Positions 1-6,299 of a DNA stretch of 6,421 nucleotides are shown here, one piece after another. Position numbers and translations under genes: made by a program. Numbering within the stretch: position 1 is the first letter of the stretch; every line of letters begins with the position of its first letter. The notes beneath the pieces are model-generated. The model saw only the letters and a program-made list of their open reading frames with translations. It made no database searches and was not told where the DNA came from. This stretch comes from CAZHGD01 sp964531735. Lineage in GTDB: Bacteria; Armatimonadota; UBA10988. The DNA lies in the NCBI GenBank assembly GCA_964531735.1, contig CAZHGD010000249.1, forward strand, positions 1 through 6,421, given 5' to 3'.

Positions 1-1
1 C

Positions 2-55
2 ACCGCCGACAACGGCGCCCAGAGCCGGGCGACGCGGACGGTGCGCGTGCCGTAG
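2..55 (+). CDS. Possible C-terminal end of an upstream extracellular Ig/PKD-like protein (partial)
   Basis: Reading from base 2 gives TADNGAQSRATRTVRVP followed by TAG at 53-55; the 5' part lies outside the window. All 17 sense codons end in G or C, as in the confident genes here. The pattern 'DN-x-G ... R-T-V-x-V-P' resembles the last beta-strand of Ig-like, PKD or cadherin-type domains in secreted proteins, where such a strand often ends the protein. A GC-only 6-bp stem-loop starts 20 bp after the stop (75-91), which suits a gene end. Seventeen residues cannot prove a family, and chance open frames are common at this G+C. Confidence 0.35.
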   Translation, partial: TADNGAQSRATRTVRVP

Positions 56-74
56 GCGAGCGGCGCGGACCGGA

Positions 75-91
75 GCCGCCAAGCAGGCGGC
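75..91 (+). terminator. GC-only stem-loop after the upstream stop codon
   Basis: GCCGCC (75-80), loop AAGCA (81-85), GGCGGC (86-91): a perfect 6-bp stem 20 bp downstream of the TAG at 53-55. No T-run follows, so it would be a U-less terminator or simply a 3'-end stabilising hairpin. Six-bp GC stems are expected by chance at this base composition; position is the main support. Confidence 0.25.
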
Positions 92-120
92 CATCGTCCG
101 AACCTCAGGCGGCACCGACG

Positions 121-242
121 GCGTCAGCCTGACGCGCGGCAGCGTGGCGGCTCTCGAGCGTGGCCGCCAGGGCCTGACCAGGCCCCACATCGGGACGACC
201 CGCGCCCGCGTCTGGCCCCAGGTCACGGTGTACAGCGTGACC
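121..242. repeat. Cluster of four short perfect inverted repeats
   Basis: Seen directly: GCGTCAG/CTGACGC around one central base (121-135); TGGCGGC/GCCGCCA with an 11-nt loop (145-151 and 163-169); GGGCCT/AGGCCC with a 4-nt loop (170-175 and 180-185); GGTCACG/CGTGACC with an 8-nt loop (221-227 and 236-242). Three have 7-bp arms. Each alone is unremarkable in GC-rich DNA; the spacing makes a structured transcript or REP-like element conceivable. No known RNA family is recognised. Confidence 0.3.
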
Positions 243-343
243 CGCAACAGCGCGGCCGACCTCACCAGTTGGACCGGACCGCGAGCCCCGCTGCGCTGAG
301 TGCGTCGGTACCGCACGGAGCTGACGCGAGTTTGAACGACACG

Positions 344-357
344 CGCTGAACTCAGCG
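344..357. promoter_or_regulatory. Near-perfect 14-bp palindrome upstream of pseudopilin 1
   Basis: CGCTGA-AC-TCAGCG is symmetric around two central bases, about 92 bp before the ATG at 449. It is followed by two further small stems, ATCTG/CAGAT (371-384) and ACGGCG/CGCCGT (395-409). The symmetry could suit a dimeric regulator, but no regulator gene is in view and no operator family is recognised. Confidence 0.2.
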
Positions 358-437
358 GCATCGTGATCCTATCTGCAGCCAGATGCGGACGCGAACGGCG
401 GATCGCCGTCGTTCCGTCACGCCTGCTCCACCAGCAG

Positions 438-443
438 AGGAGG
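438..443 (+). promoter_or_regulatory. Ribosome binding site of pseudopilin 1, fixes the start at 449
   Basis: AGGAGG, a full Shine-Dalgarno match, ends 5 nt before the ATG at 449. It fixes this start over an in-frame ATG at 383, which would put extra residues before the prepilin leader. A 5-bp stem CTGCT/AGCAG (423-427 and 433-437) sits directly against its 5' side. Confidence 0.85.
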
Positions 444-448
444 TCACG

Positions 449-1108
449 ATGCAACGGCGTGGTGCGTTCACGCTGATCGAACTACTGGTCGTCATCGCCA
501 TCATCGCCATCCTGGCGGCCATTCTGTTCCCGGTCTTCGCCAAGGCACGCGAGAAGGCTCGGCAGTCAAGCTGCTCCAGCAACCTGAAGCAGTTGGGCAC
601 GTCGCTGCGCATGTACGCCCAGGACTATGATGAGCTGCTGCCGCGCAACGACAACTATGCGTCGGCGCCGGCAACACCGCCCGACACCAACCGCAACTTC
701 TAGCGCTTCGTCATGCAGCCATACATCAAGAACTGGCAGATCTTCGTCTGTCCCAGCCAGAGCGGCGCCGGCGACATGTCGCTGATCACCGTCCAGGGCA
801 CCAATGCCTATGGCAACAACGCGGCCACGCGTGGGATCCCCGACTCGACCATCCGCTACCCCGCCGAGTTGTGCGTCTTCGGTGACGGGCGCCACTGGGA
901 CATCAACAGCGGCAACCAGGGCTGGGTGCATGCCTATGCCAACGTGTGCACCGCCGGCTGCACGACCGCCAACCGCATCGACAGCAACGCGCGGCACAAC
1001 GGTGGCTCGAACACCGCGTTCGCCGACGGCCACGCCAAGTGGCTCAACGCGGTCACCATCGGCTCGTACTGCGCGCCCACGTCCGGCGCGCTCTACTTTA
1101 CGCCGTAG
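449..1108 (+). pseudogene. Type IV pilin-like (pseudopilin) H-X9-DG protein, interrupted by an in-frame TAG
   Basis: The reading frame runs 220 codons to TAG at 1106-1108, but codon 85 (701-703) is also TAG. The N-terminal piece (84 aa) carries a short basic leader, a prepilin peptidase site (RRGA|FTLIE, Ala at -1, Glu at +5) and a hydrophobic helix to about residue 28, followed by FAKAREKARQSSC. The frame after the stop continues the family pattern: RFVMQPYIKNWQIFVCPS, then H183-X9-D193-G194, the motif typical of multicopy processed pseudopilins of this type. Pseudopilin 2 (4628-5314) aligns on both sides of the break; its ungapped partner at the stop is Tyr with Trp next to it, so one substitution from a Tyr or Trp codon could explain the TAG. 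ATG at 713 follows the break but has no ribosome binding site, so independent translation of the C-terminal part is unlikely. Role, by family: exported, membrane-anchored fibre or secretion-type subunit. A nonsense allele, a sequencing error or readthrough all remain possible. Confidence 0.85.
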
Positions 1109-1143
1109 TGGCGTCGATTGCACGGCGCGGCGCCGAGTCCACA

Positions 1144-1178
1144 GAACGGGATCTGATGGGTGCGGTCAGGTCCCGTTC
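1144..1178 (+). terminator. Strong 13-bp stem-loop between pseudopilin 1 and the propeller gene
   Basis: GAACGGGATCTGA (1144-1156) pairs with TCAGGTCCCGTTC (1166-1178) over 13 bp including one T-G wobble, with a 9-nt loop. It starts 35 bp after the stop at 1108. No T-run follows on either strand, so it is not a classic intrinsic terminator; it may be a U-less terminator, an mRNA-end stabiliser, or part of the leader of the gene at 1255. The stem length is well beyond what chance would readily give. Confidence 0.5.
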
Positions 1179-1185
1179 GCGCACC

Positions 1186-1191
1186 AGGAGG
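1186..1191 (+). promoter_or_regulatory. Orphan Shine-Dalgarno sequence without a start codon
   Basis: A perfect AGGAGG is followed by GATCACCGCGCACC, with no ATG, GTG or TTG at a usable distance. It lies 8 nt after the 1144-1178 stem-loop and just before a small CCGCG/CGCGG hairpin (1196-1208). The propeller gene has its own site at 1241-1245. It may be a ribosome standby or decoy site, a relic of a lost short gene, or chance. Confidence 0.3.
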
Positions 1192-1240
1192 ATCACCGCG
1201 CACCGCGGCCAAGGGCTCTGCTGCTCGTGGAGCAGTTGAC

Positions 1241-1245
1241 AGGAG
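1241..1245 (+). promoter_or_regulatory. Ribosome binding site of the propeller gene
   Basis: AGGAG is separated from the ATG at 1255 by 9 nt, supporting that start. Confidence 0.75.
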
Positions 1246-1254
1246 CCGCACGCC

Positions 1255-2490
1255 ATGCCCGAGTGCATCGACCTCGCCGCACCAGTTCGCCGTTTGAGCC
1301 CGGGGCACGGGCACTTCTTCTTCGGGTACTACGACATACCGGCGGCCGACACCGCCGGCCGGCACCTGTGCCATCAGGTGGCCTTCCGCGAGCGCTTCCC
1401 CACGGCTGAGGACATCGCCACGCTGGGCACCATCTCGCTGCCGACCGACCGCGAAGCACCGGTCGGCCCGTTCGAGCCGTTCAGTCAGACCGGCGCCTGG
1501 AACTTCCAGCAGGGCTCGCTGCTGCAATGGCTCGGTGGTGCCGCCGACACCTGCTTGTACAACGTGTTCGAGAACGGCCGCTACGGCGCCTGCATCCACG
1601 ACCTGGCCAACGGTGTACGTCGCGTGCTGCCGCTGCCCGTGGCCCACGTGGCCGCCGACGGCACGCAGGCGCTGTGCATCAACCTGTCGCGCGTCTACGA
1701 CTTCCGTCCCGGCTACGGCTACGAGGAACTGCCCGACGCCTTCGCGGCGATCCAGGCGCCGGAAGAGGACGGCGTGTTCGTCATGGACCTGGCCAGTGGC
1801 GACTACCGCCAGATCCTGTCCTATGCCTACCTGGCCGAGTTCATGGACTCGTTGGGCGAGTTGACCGATCCGCGCAAGCTGGTGGTCAACCACATCACCT
1901 TCAACCCGAGCGGCTCGCGGTTCATGTGCCTGGTCCGCACCTTCGTGACCGCGCCGCACCAGCCTTGGCTGACGTTCCTGCTCACCGCCGACTCCGACGG
2001 CGGCGACGTGCGCCTGCACCCGTGCTGGGGCATGACCTCGCACTACCACTGGCGCAACGATGACGAGTTGCTGGCCTGGATGTACCCAAGCGCCGAACGC
2101 CAGGGGGCGCTGGTCGTGCTGGACACCAACACCGGCGCCATGACGCCGGTCGACGCGGAGTTCTTCCGCGCCGACGGGCACTGCTCGTACTCGCCGGACG
2201 GTCGCTGGATCCTCTACGACAGCTATCCCGACGGCTCGACACCGGACTACCTGCGCTGGCTCAGTGTCTACAGCCTCGACCGCGGTGTCGGCTACACGCT
2301 CGGGCGCTTCCGGTCGGAGCCGACGGTGCGGCAGACCGCCGAAGGGCCAGACCGCAGCATGGTGGACCTGCGCTGCGACCTGCACCCGCGCTGGATGCCC
2401 GACGGCCGTCACATCAGCTTCGACTCCATCCACGAGGGCTACCGTGGCGTCTACTGGATGGACATCGGTGACCTCATCGACGGCGCCTGA
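1255..2490 (+). CDS. TolB-like beta-propeller protein, distantly oligogalacturonate-lyase (PL22)-like
   Basis: 411 aa, no signal peptide or membrane segment, so probably cytoplasmic. Blade-type repeats are visible: NPSGSRFMCLV (217-227), YSPDGRWILYDS (312-323) and MPDGRHISFDS (381-391), the last two with the S/M-PDG-R pattern of TolB/WD40-like blades. The N-terminus has GHGHFFFGYYD (17-27), a block I associate with uncharacterised propeller proteins found near sugar-processing genes. Histidines fall in the blade-edge motifs SHYHW (H263, H265), DGHCSYSPDG (H309) and CDLHPRW (H377). By analogy with PL22 oligogalacturonate lyases, whose propeller centre binds a metal through histidines, they could form a metal site; that is inference. 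It lies 146 bp after pseudopilin 1 and converges on a glycosidase gene, which fits a role in uronate or oligosaccharide handling. A non-enzymatic binding propeller is the main alternative. The fold call is fairly sure; the activity is not. Confidence 0.75.
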   Translation: MPECIDLAAPVRRLSPGHGHFFFGYYDIPAADTAGRHLCHQVAFRERFPTAEDIATLGTISLPTDREAPVGPFEPFSQTGAWNFQQGSLLQWLGGAADTCLYNVFENGRYGACIHDLANGVRRVLPLPVAHVAADGTQALCINLSRVYDFRPGYGYEELPDAFAAIQAPEEDGVFVMDLASGDYRQILSYAYLAEFMDSLGELTDPRKLVVNHITFNPSGSRFMCLVRTFVTAPHQPWLTFLLTADSDGGDVRLHPCWGMTSHYHWRNDDELLAWMYPSAERQGALVVLDTNTGAMTPVDAEFFRADGHCSYSPDGRWILYDSYPDGSTPDYLRWLSVYSLDRGVGYTLGRFRSEPTVRQTAEGPDRSMVDLRCDLHPRWMPDGRHISFDSIHEGYRGVYWMDIGDLIDGA

Positions 2491-2510
2491 GCGACGCTCT
2501 GGGCCAGGCT

Positions 2511-2523
2511 GGACGCCGCGTCC
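2511..2523. terminator. Small hairpin in the 54-bp convergent gap
   Basis: GGACG (2511-2515), loop CCG, CGTCC (2519-2523), lying between the stop of the propeller gene (2488-2490, +) and that of the glycosidase (2545-2547, -). Being symmetric, it could act for both transcripts. There is no T-run and the stem is only 5 bp, so it may be chance. Confidence 0.2.
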
Positions 2524-2544
2524 GAACCGGCCGCCGGGTGCCGC

Positions 2545-4473
2545 CTACTCAGCGCGCCGCGTCAAGTGGACGGTCAGCTCGGCCGCCGGCGGTGTGGTCT
2601 CGAACACCACGTAGCGGCTGACCTCGACCAACTGCTCCGACCAGGGCACGGGGCCGTCGGGCGCCACGACGGCGGTGGCCGTGGCTGGCTCGGGCAGCAG
2701 GACGCGCCAGGTCACCGCCTGCGCCGTGCCCGCGTAGGTGAGGTGTATCGATCCGGCGGTGTAGCTGGCACGGTAGGCCACGTAGGCGTCGACGGCGCCG
2801 TAACGCACCACACAGCTCACCTCGCGCTGGCCGGCGGCCGGCCAGCGCGGCGAGATGGTGACGGTCCGCAGCAGCGACGCCTCGTCGACGACCCCGACCA
2901 GCCCCTCGATCAGCGCGCCGATCATCGTCGCCGGCCCCCAGCCATTGTTCGGGAAGGTCACGCGCTCGTCGCGGTGGCCCGAGCGGTGGTAGGCGAAGCA
3001 GGTCTGCTGCGTCTCGGCGATGATGGCGCGGTAGCGCTGCAGGATGTCGACGGCGTAGTCCTCCTGCCCATGGGCAAAGGCGCCGCGGGCCAGTTCGCCG
3101 CCGACCATCGGCAGAATGCCGCCGTTGACGTACTGGCCGGGCTCACTGTGCCAAGTGCCGTCGAACGCCTCAGCCGGGAACGGTGGGTCGAGGCTGAACC
3201 ACTCGGCAAAGGCCTCGGTCGTCTCGCGCCGCCGCTGGTACTCGGCGATGATGCTCACCGCCTGCGCATGGTCGGCCACGCGACGCGTGATGGCCAGCGG
3301 CACGCTCAAGCTGAGTTGCGCCGCCTCATCCACGCCGAGCGGCTCCACCGCGTCCAGGTGGACCTGGTGCGTGTAGAACCGCCCGTTCCAGCACCAACGG
3401 TTGAGCCGTTCACGGAAGCCGGCGGCTTCGCCAGACCAGCGGTCGGCGGCGGTCAGGTCACCGCTCTGGTGGTACATGCGGCCCAGCAGTTCGCACGCCT
3501 GGGCCATGCCGCTGTTGTCGCCGTGCATCAGGCACCAGTGGGTGTCACCGTCGACCTCGCAGCGCGAGTTCAGCTTCTCGCCATCGGGTCCGACCGGCCG
3601 CAGGCCGACCTCGAAGTCCCAACTGTCGATGGTGAACGGCCGCTTGACCAACTGGTGCTCCGGCGACCACCGGAACGGGTCGGTCATGGCGTAGCGCAGG
3701 CCGCGCTCGAGCCGTGGCAGGGCCGCGGCCATCCAGGCGTCGTCGCCGGTCGCCTGCCAGACCAGGTAGACCGCTTGCACCAACAGGTACTCGAGATCGG
3801 CCTCGACACCGATCCGCTTGTAGAGCACCAGGTTGTCGTGGTCGACCAGGGCCAGGTCCGGCTGGAGTCCGTAGCTCCGGCTCTCGGCCGCCAGACGCTC
3901 CGGATCGGTGAACTGCCGCGTGAAGTCGAAGAAGCTGCCGTCGGCGCGCTGATGCTCCAGGAAGTGGTCGACGAAGCCCACCGGATCGCGCTCCCAGTAG
4001 CGCGTCGCCTGTAGCATGTGGGTGTGATCGCGGATCCAGACGCTGCCGGCACAAGCGCAGCCGCGGAGCAGGCGGCCGTCGGTGTAGCAGGCCTCCATGT
4101 CGTTGTCGACGAAGGCGCGCAGCCGCGGATAGAGCATGTCCCAGCGGGGGTCACCGGTGTGGATGGCGGTCTCGGCGTCGACGAGGAACTCGCGCCATAG
4201 ACACCGCTCACCGGCCAGCCACAATTCCGCGCGGTGGCGGCCCAACTCGCCGCGGACGACCCATTCGGCGCCGCCGCGGCCCTCGCTGAGGGCCACCTCG
4301 AGCGCGGCGTAGCTGTCGCCTCGTCCATCGCGAACGACCAACCGGGCCGTGGCGCAGGTGCCCGGTGCCGCGATCGTGGCCACCAGACGCGTCAGCGGCG
4401 CGGCCACGGTGCGCCCACGCGGGCGGGCGCCGGCCGCGCCAATGGTCAGGTCAGGGCACTGCTCGCCAGCCAT
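2545..4473 (-). CDS. Six-hairpin (alpha/alpha-barrel) glycosidase-like protein
   Basis: 642 aa with three apparent parts: an N-terminal beta-rich region (about 1-105), an (alpha/alpha)6-barrel type catalytic region (about 110-530) and a C-terminal beta-sandwich-like tail (about 535-642). Barrel signatures include SVWIRDHTHML (144-154), ERDPVGFVDHFLEHQRADGS (161-180), TIDSWDFEVG (281-290), MHGDNSGMAQACELLGRMY (316-334), SEPGQYVNGGILPMV (443-457) and FPNNGWGPATMIGALIEGL (507-525). W-x-RD and Y-x-NGG-x-x-P blocks recur in six-hairpin glycosidases (GH15, GH63, GH78, GH94 and the amylo-alpha-1,6-glucosidase group). Acidic residues at D149, D283, D286 and E444 are plausible catalytic candidates, but I cannot assign the pair or a GH family. 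No signal peptide is seen, so it probably acts on imported oligosaccharides in the cytoplasm. It converges on the propeller gene and diverges from pseudopilin 2. An (alpha/alpha)6 lyase or epimerase is a less likely alternative. Confidence 0.8.
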   Translation of the reverse strand: MAGEQCPDLTIGAAGARPRGRTVAAPLTRLVATIAAPGTCATARLVVRDGRGDSYAALEVALSEGRGGAEWVVRGELGRHRAELWLAGERCLWREFLVDAETAIHTGDPRWDMLYPRLRAFVDNDMEACYTDGRLLRGCACAGSVWIRDHTHMLQATRYWERDPVGFVDHFLEHQRADGSFFDFTRQFTDPERLAAESRSYGLQPDLALVDHDNLVLYKRIGVEADLEYLLVQAVYLVWQATGDDAWMAAALPRLERGLRYAMTDPFRWSPEHQLVKRPFTIDSWDFEVGLRPVGPDGEKLNSRCEVDGDTHWCLMHGDNSGMAQACELLGRMYHQSGDLTAADRWSGEAAGFRERLNRWCWNGRFYTHQVHLDAVEPLGVDEAAQLSLSVPLAITRRVADHAQAVSIIAEYQRRRETTEAFAEWFSLDPPFPAEAFDGTWHSEPGQYVNGGILPMVGGELARGAFAHGQEDYAVDILQRYRAIIAETQQTCFAYHRSGHRDERVTFPNNGWGPATMIGALIEGLVGVVDEASLLRTVTISPRWPAAGQREVSCVVRYGAVDAYVAYRASYTAGSIHLTYAGTAQAVTWRVLLPEPATATAVVAPDGPVPWSEQLVEVSRYVVFETTPPAAELTVHLTRRAE

Positions 4474-4481
4474 CGCGATTG

Positions 4482-4486
4482 CTCCC
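4482..4486 (-). promoter_or_regulatory. Ribosome binding site of the glycosidase
   Basis: Read on the minus strand, GGGAG lies 8 nt before the ATG at 4473, supporting that start. Confidence 0.6.
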
Positions 4487-4506
4487 GCCGACTACTCGCG
4501 CCCGGT

Positions 4507-4548
4507 AGTGACGGAATCATGGCGAACCAGGTTGCACCAGCCGTCACT
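4507..4548. promoter_or_regulatory. Inverted repeat in the divergent intergenic region
   Basis: AGTGACGG (4507-4514) and CCGTCACT (4541-4548) are perfect 8-bp arms 26 bp apart. Between them lies a smaller symmetric element, AACC-A-GGTT (4525-4533). It sits between the divergent starts at 4473 (-) and 4628 (+), where a shared regulator of the glycosidase and pseudopilin 2 would bind. Just downstream, TGAG/CTCA (4551-4564) and GCTAG/CTAGC (4554-4570) are overlapping, mutually exclusive small hairpins. No known operator is recognised. Confidence 0.35.
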
Positions 4549-4561
4549 TCTGAGCTAGAAC
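4532..4561 (+). promoter_or_regulatory. Weak sigma-70-like promoter candidate for pseudopilin 2
   Basis: TTGCAC (4532-4537, 3 of 6 matches to TTGACA), an 18-bp spacer, then TAGAAC (4556-4561, 4 of 6 to TATAAT). Transcription would start near 4568, giving a leader of about 60 nt. The -35 box lies between the arms of the 4507-4548 inverted repeat, which would allow repression. The match is poor and the sigma factor preferences of the host are unknown. Confidence 0.25.
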
Positions 4562-4615
4562 TCAACTAGCGCCTATCGCGCGGCCGCCGTGAGCCCGCGA
4601 GCACCGCTGTCGTTT

Positions 4616-4621
4616 GAGGAG
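4616..4621 (+). promoter_or_regulatory. Ribosome binding site of pseudopilin 2, fixes the start at 4628
   Basis: GAGGAG ends 6 nt before ATG 4628. It favours this start over an in-frame GTG at 4589, which would add 13 residues ahead of the prepilin leader. Confidence 0.8.
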
Positions 4622-4627
4622 ACCACC

Positions 4628-5312
<685 letters not shown>

Positions 5313-5314
<2 letters not shown>

Positions 5315-5326
5315 GCCGCGCGGCCT
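5313..5326. terminator. 14-bp perfect palindrome in the pseudopilin 2 / reductase convergent gap
   Basis: AGGCCGCGCGGCCT overlaps the last two bases of the TAG at 5312-5314 and fills most of the 16-bp gap to the opposing stop at 5331-5333. As RNA it folds as a 5-bp stem with a GCGC loop and reads the same on both strands, so it could serve both transcripts. There is no T-run. Confidence 0.35.
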
Positions 5327-5330
5327 GACC

Positions 5331-6242
5331 TCAGGGCAGCTTCTGCCCGCGGGCGGCCACGTACAGGTCGTACCATTGCTCGCGCGTCAGCGTGACGCCG
5401 GTCGCTTGACAGGCGCCGGCGATGCGCGCGACGTTCATGGTGCCGATGATCGGCCGAATGCGCGCCGGGTGCCGCAGCAGCCAGGCCACCGCAACCGCCT
5501 CGCGGCTGACGGCCAGCTCGTCGGCCAAGGCGGCGATCTTGGCGGCCACCGCCCGCAGCGTCGGCTGCTCGTCAGGCACGGCGCCACCGCACAGGCGGCC
5601 GGCTCCGAGCGGCCCGTAGGCCTGGATGGTCTGGTCGTGCAACAGCGCGTATTCGATGACGCCTTCGCCACGGCTGGGCACCTTGTCCTCGCCGTAGCCG
5701 GTGACGAGGTAGCTGTCGAAGGCGTAGACGTGCGCCAGACTGAGCTGGATCTGGTTGGCCTCCAGCGGTTGGCTGACCGTGGCCGCCAGCAACTCGATCT
5801 GCGCGGGCGTGAAGTTGCTCACGCCGAAGTGGACCACCTTGCCGGCGGCGTGCAGCTCGTCGAAGGCGCGGGCCACCTCGTCGGGCTCCATAAGCACGTC
5901 CGGGCGGTGCAACAGCAGCATGTCGAGGTAGTCGGTGCGCAGCCGCTGCAGGCTGGCCTCGACCGAGGCGGTGACATGCTCGTAGCTGAAGTCGTAGCGC
6001 CCCGGCCGAATCCCGCATTTGCTCTGGACCACGACGTCATCGCGGGCGACGCCGTCGTCCCAGAGGTTGCCGAACACCGTCTCGCAGTGGCCGCCGCCGT
6101 AGATGTCGGCGTGGTCGAAGCAGGTCACCCCCTGCTCGATGGCCGCGTGGAGCGGCCGGCGCGCGTCGGCCCACTCACGTGGCAGGCGCATGCAACCGAA
6201 GATGAGCGCAGCGTTCGGAGGTGGCGTGGCGGAGCTGTCCAT
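5331..6242 (-). CDS. Aldo/keto reductase, E. coli YdhF-like
   Basis: 303 aa, NAD(P)H-dependent cytosolic oxidoreductase of the AKR (beta/alpha)8-barrel superfamily, reducing carbonyl groups of sugars or small aldehydes and ketones. The catalytic tetrad is visible: D43 and Y48 in FDHADIYGG (42-50), K75 in SKCGI (74-78) and H112 in LLHRPD (110-115). GVSNFTPAQIELL (140-152) and the cofactor-side motif PIIGTMNVARI (264-274) are also present. The blocks DHADIYGG, SKCGI, HRPD-x-LM-x-x-DEVA-x-AF and FGVSNFTPAQ match E. coli YdhF (about 298 aa) closely, so a YdhF-like oxidoreductase is my call; the substrate is unknown. I chose ATG 6242, which has GAGG 7 nt upstream, over the in-frame GTG at 6302, which lies inside a palindrome and adds 20 residues before the barrel. 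It converges on pseudopilin 2 and seems monocistronic within the window. Confidence 0.92.
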   Translation of the reverse strand: MDSSATPPPNAALIFGCMRLPREWADARRPLHAAIEQGVTCFDHADIYGGGHCETVFGNLWDDGVARDDVVVQSKCGIRPGRYDFSYEHVTASVEASLQRLRTDYLDMLLLHRPDVLMEPDEVARAFDELHAAGKVVHFGVSNFTPAQIELLAATVSQPLEANQIQLSLAHVYAFDSYLVTGYGEDKVPSRGEGVIEYALLHDQTIQAYGPLGAGRLCGGAVPDEQPTLRAVAAKIAALADELAVSREAVAVAWLLRHPARIRPIIGTMNVARIAGACQATGVTLTREQWYDLYVAARGQKLP

Positions 6243-6249
6243 GGCGGTG

Positions 6250-6253
6250 CCTC
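6250..6253 (-). promoter_or_regulatory. Ribosome binding site of the aldo/keto reductase
   Basis: On the minus strand GAGG lies 7 nt before ATG 6242. It is short but well placed and supports the shorter start over GTG 6302. Confidence 0.5.
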
Positions 6254-6299
6254 GGTGCCCGGTGTGTTCGGCCGGGCCGCCATGGTACCTCCCCGGTTG

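Larger units (their letters stand above)
56..448. other. Region without a supported gene, rich in small inverted repeats; leader of pseudopilin 1
   Basis: No start codon with a ribosome binding site opens a convincing gene here. One + strand frame is open from the left edge to a TGA at 297-299, and from about position 57 nearly all its codons end in G or C. It has no ATG, no recognisable domain, and a second-position G+C near 70% by my count, higher than I would expect of a real gene. An opposite-strand frame sharing the same third-base column is also open, so I do not call either. The stretch contains many short inverted repeats, listed separately. The last 150 bases are presumably the promoter and 5' leader of the gene at 449; I could not find a convincing -35/-10 pair. 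Confidence 0.5.

Noticed and set aside
332..375. Sigma-70 promoter for pseudopilin 1 (TTGAAC at 332, or CTGAAC at 346 with TATCTG at 370)
   Set aside because: TTGAAC has no -10 at a proper distance, and the other pair matches only 3 of 6 in each box.
713..1108. Separate 131-aa gene starting at ATG 713
   Set aside because: It is in frame with pseudopilin 1 after the TAG at 701-703, has no Shine-Dalgarno, and lacks the prepilin N-terminus; it is better read as the C-terminal half of the broken gene.
449..1108. Genetic code with TAG as a sense codon
   Set aside because: TAG is the natural terminator of three frames in this window, and reading through it elsewhere would extend well-bounded proteins.
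1144..1185. Compact pseudoknot using the first CGCACC copy (1180-1185)
   Set aside because: A single nucleotide (1179) would have to span a 13-bp stem, which is sterically impossible unless the stem opens; only the copy at 1199-1204 leaves enough connecting sequence.
1190..1197. GGATCACC, as in the 3' tail of 16S rRNA
   Set aside because: Only eight bases match, without the following CTCC; no other rRNA sequence is present, so it is chance.
1093..2433. Long minus-strand open frame (446 codons) opposite the propeller gene
   Set aside because: It is the antisense shadow of a gene with clear blade motifs and a ribosome binding site; its translation is Val/Ala/Gly/Arg-rich with no domain, as expected in GC-rich DNA.
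2566..4014. Long plus-strand open frame (482 codons) opposite the glycosidase
   Set aside because: Antisense shadow of the glycosidase; low-complexity composition and no recognisable motif.
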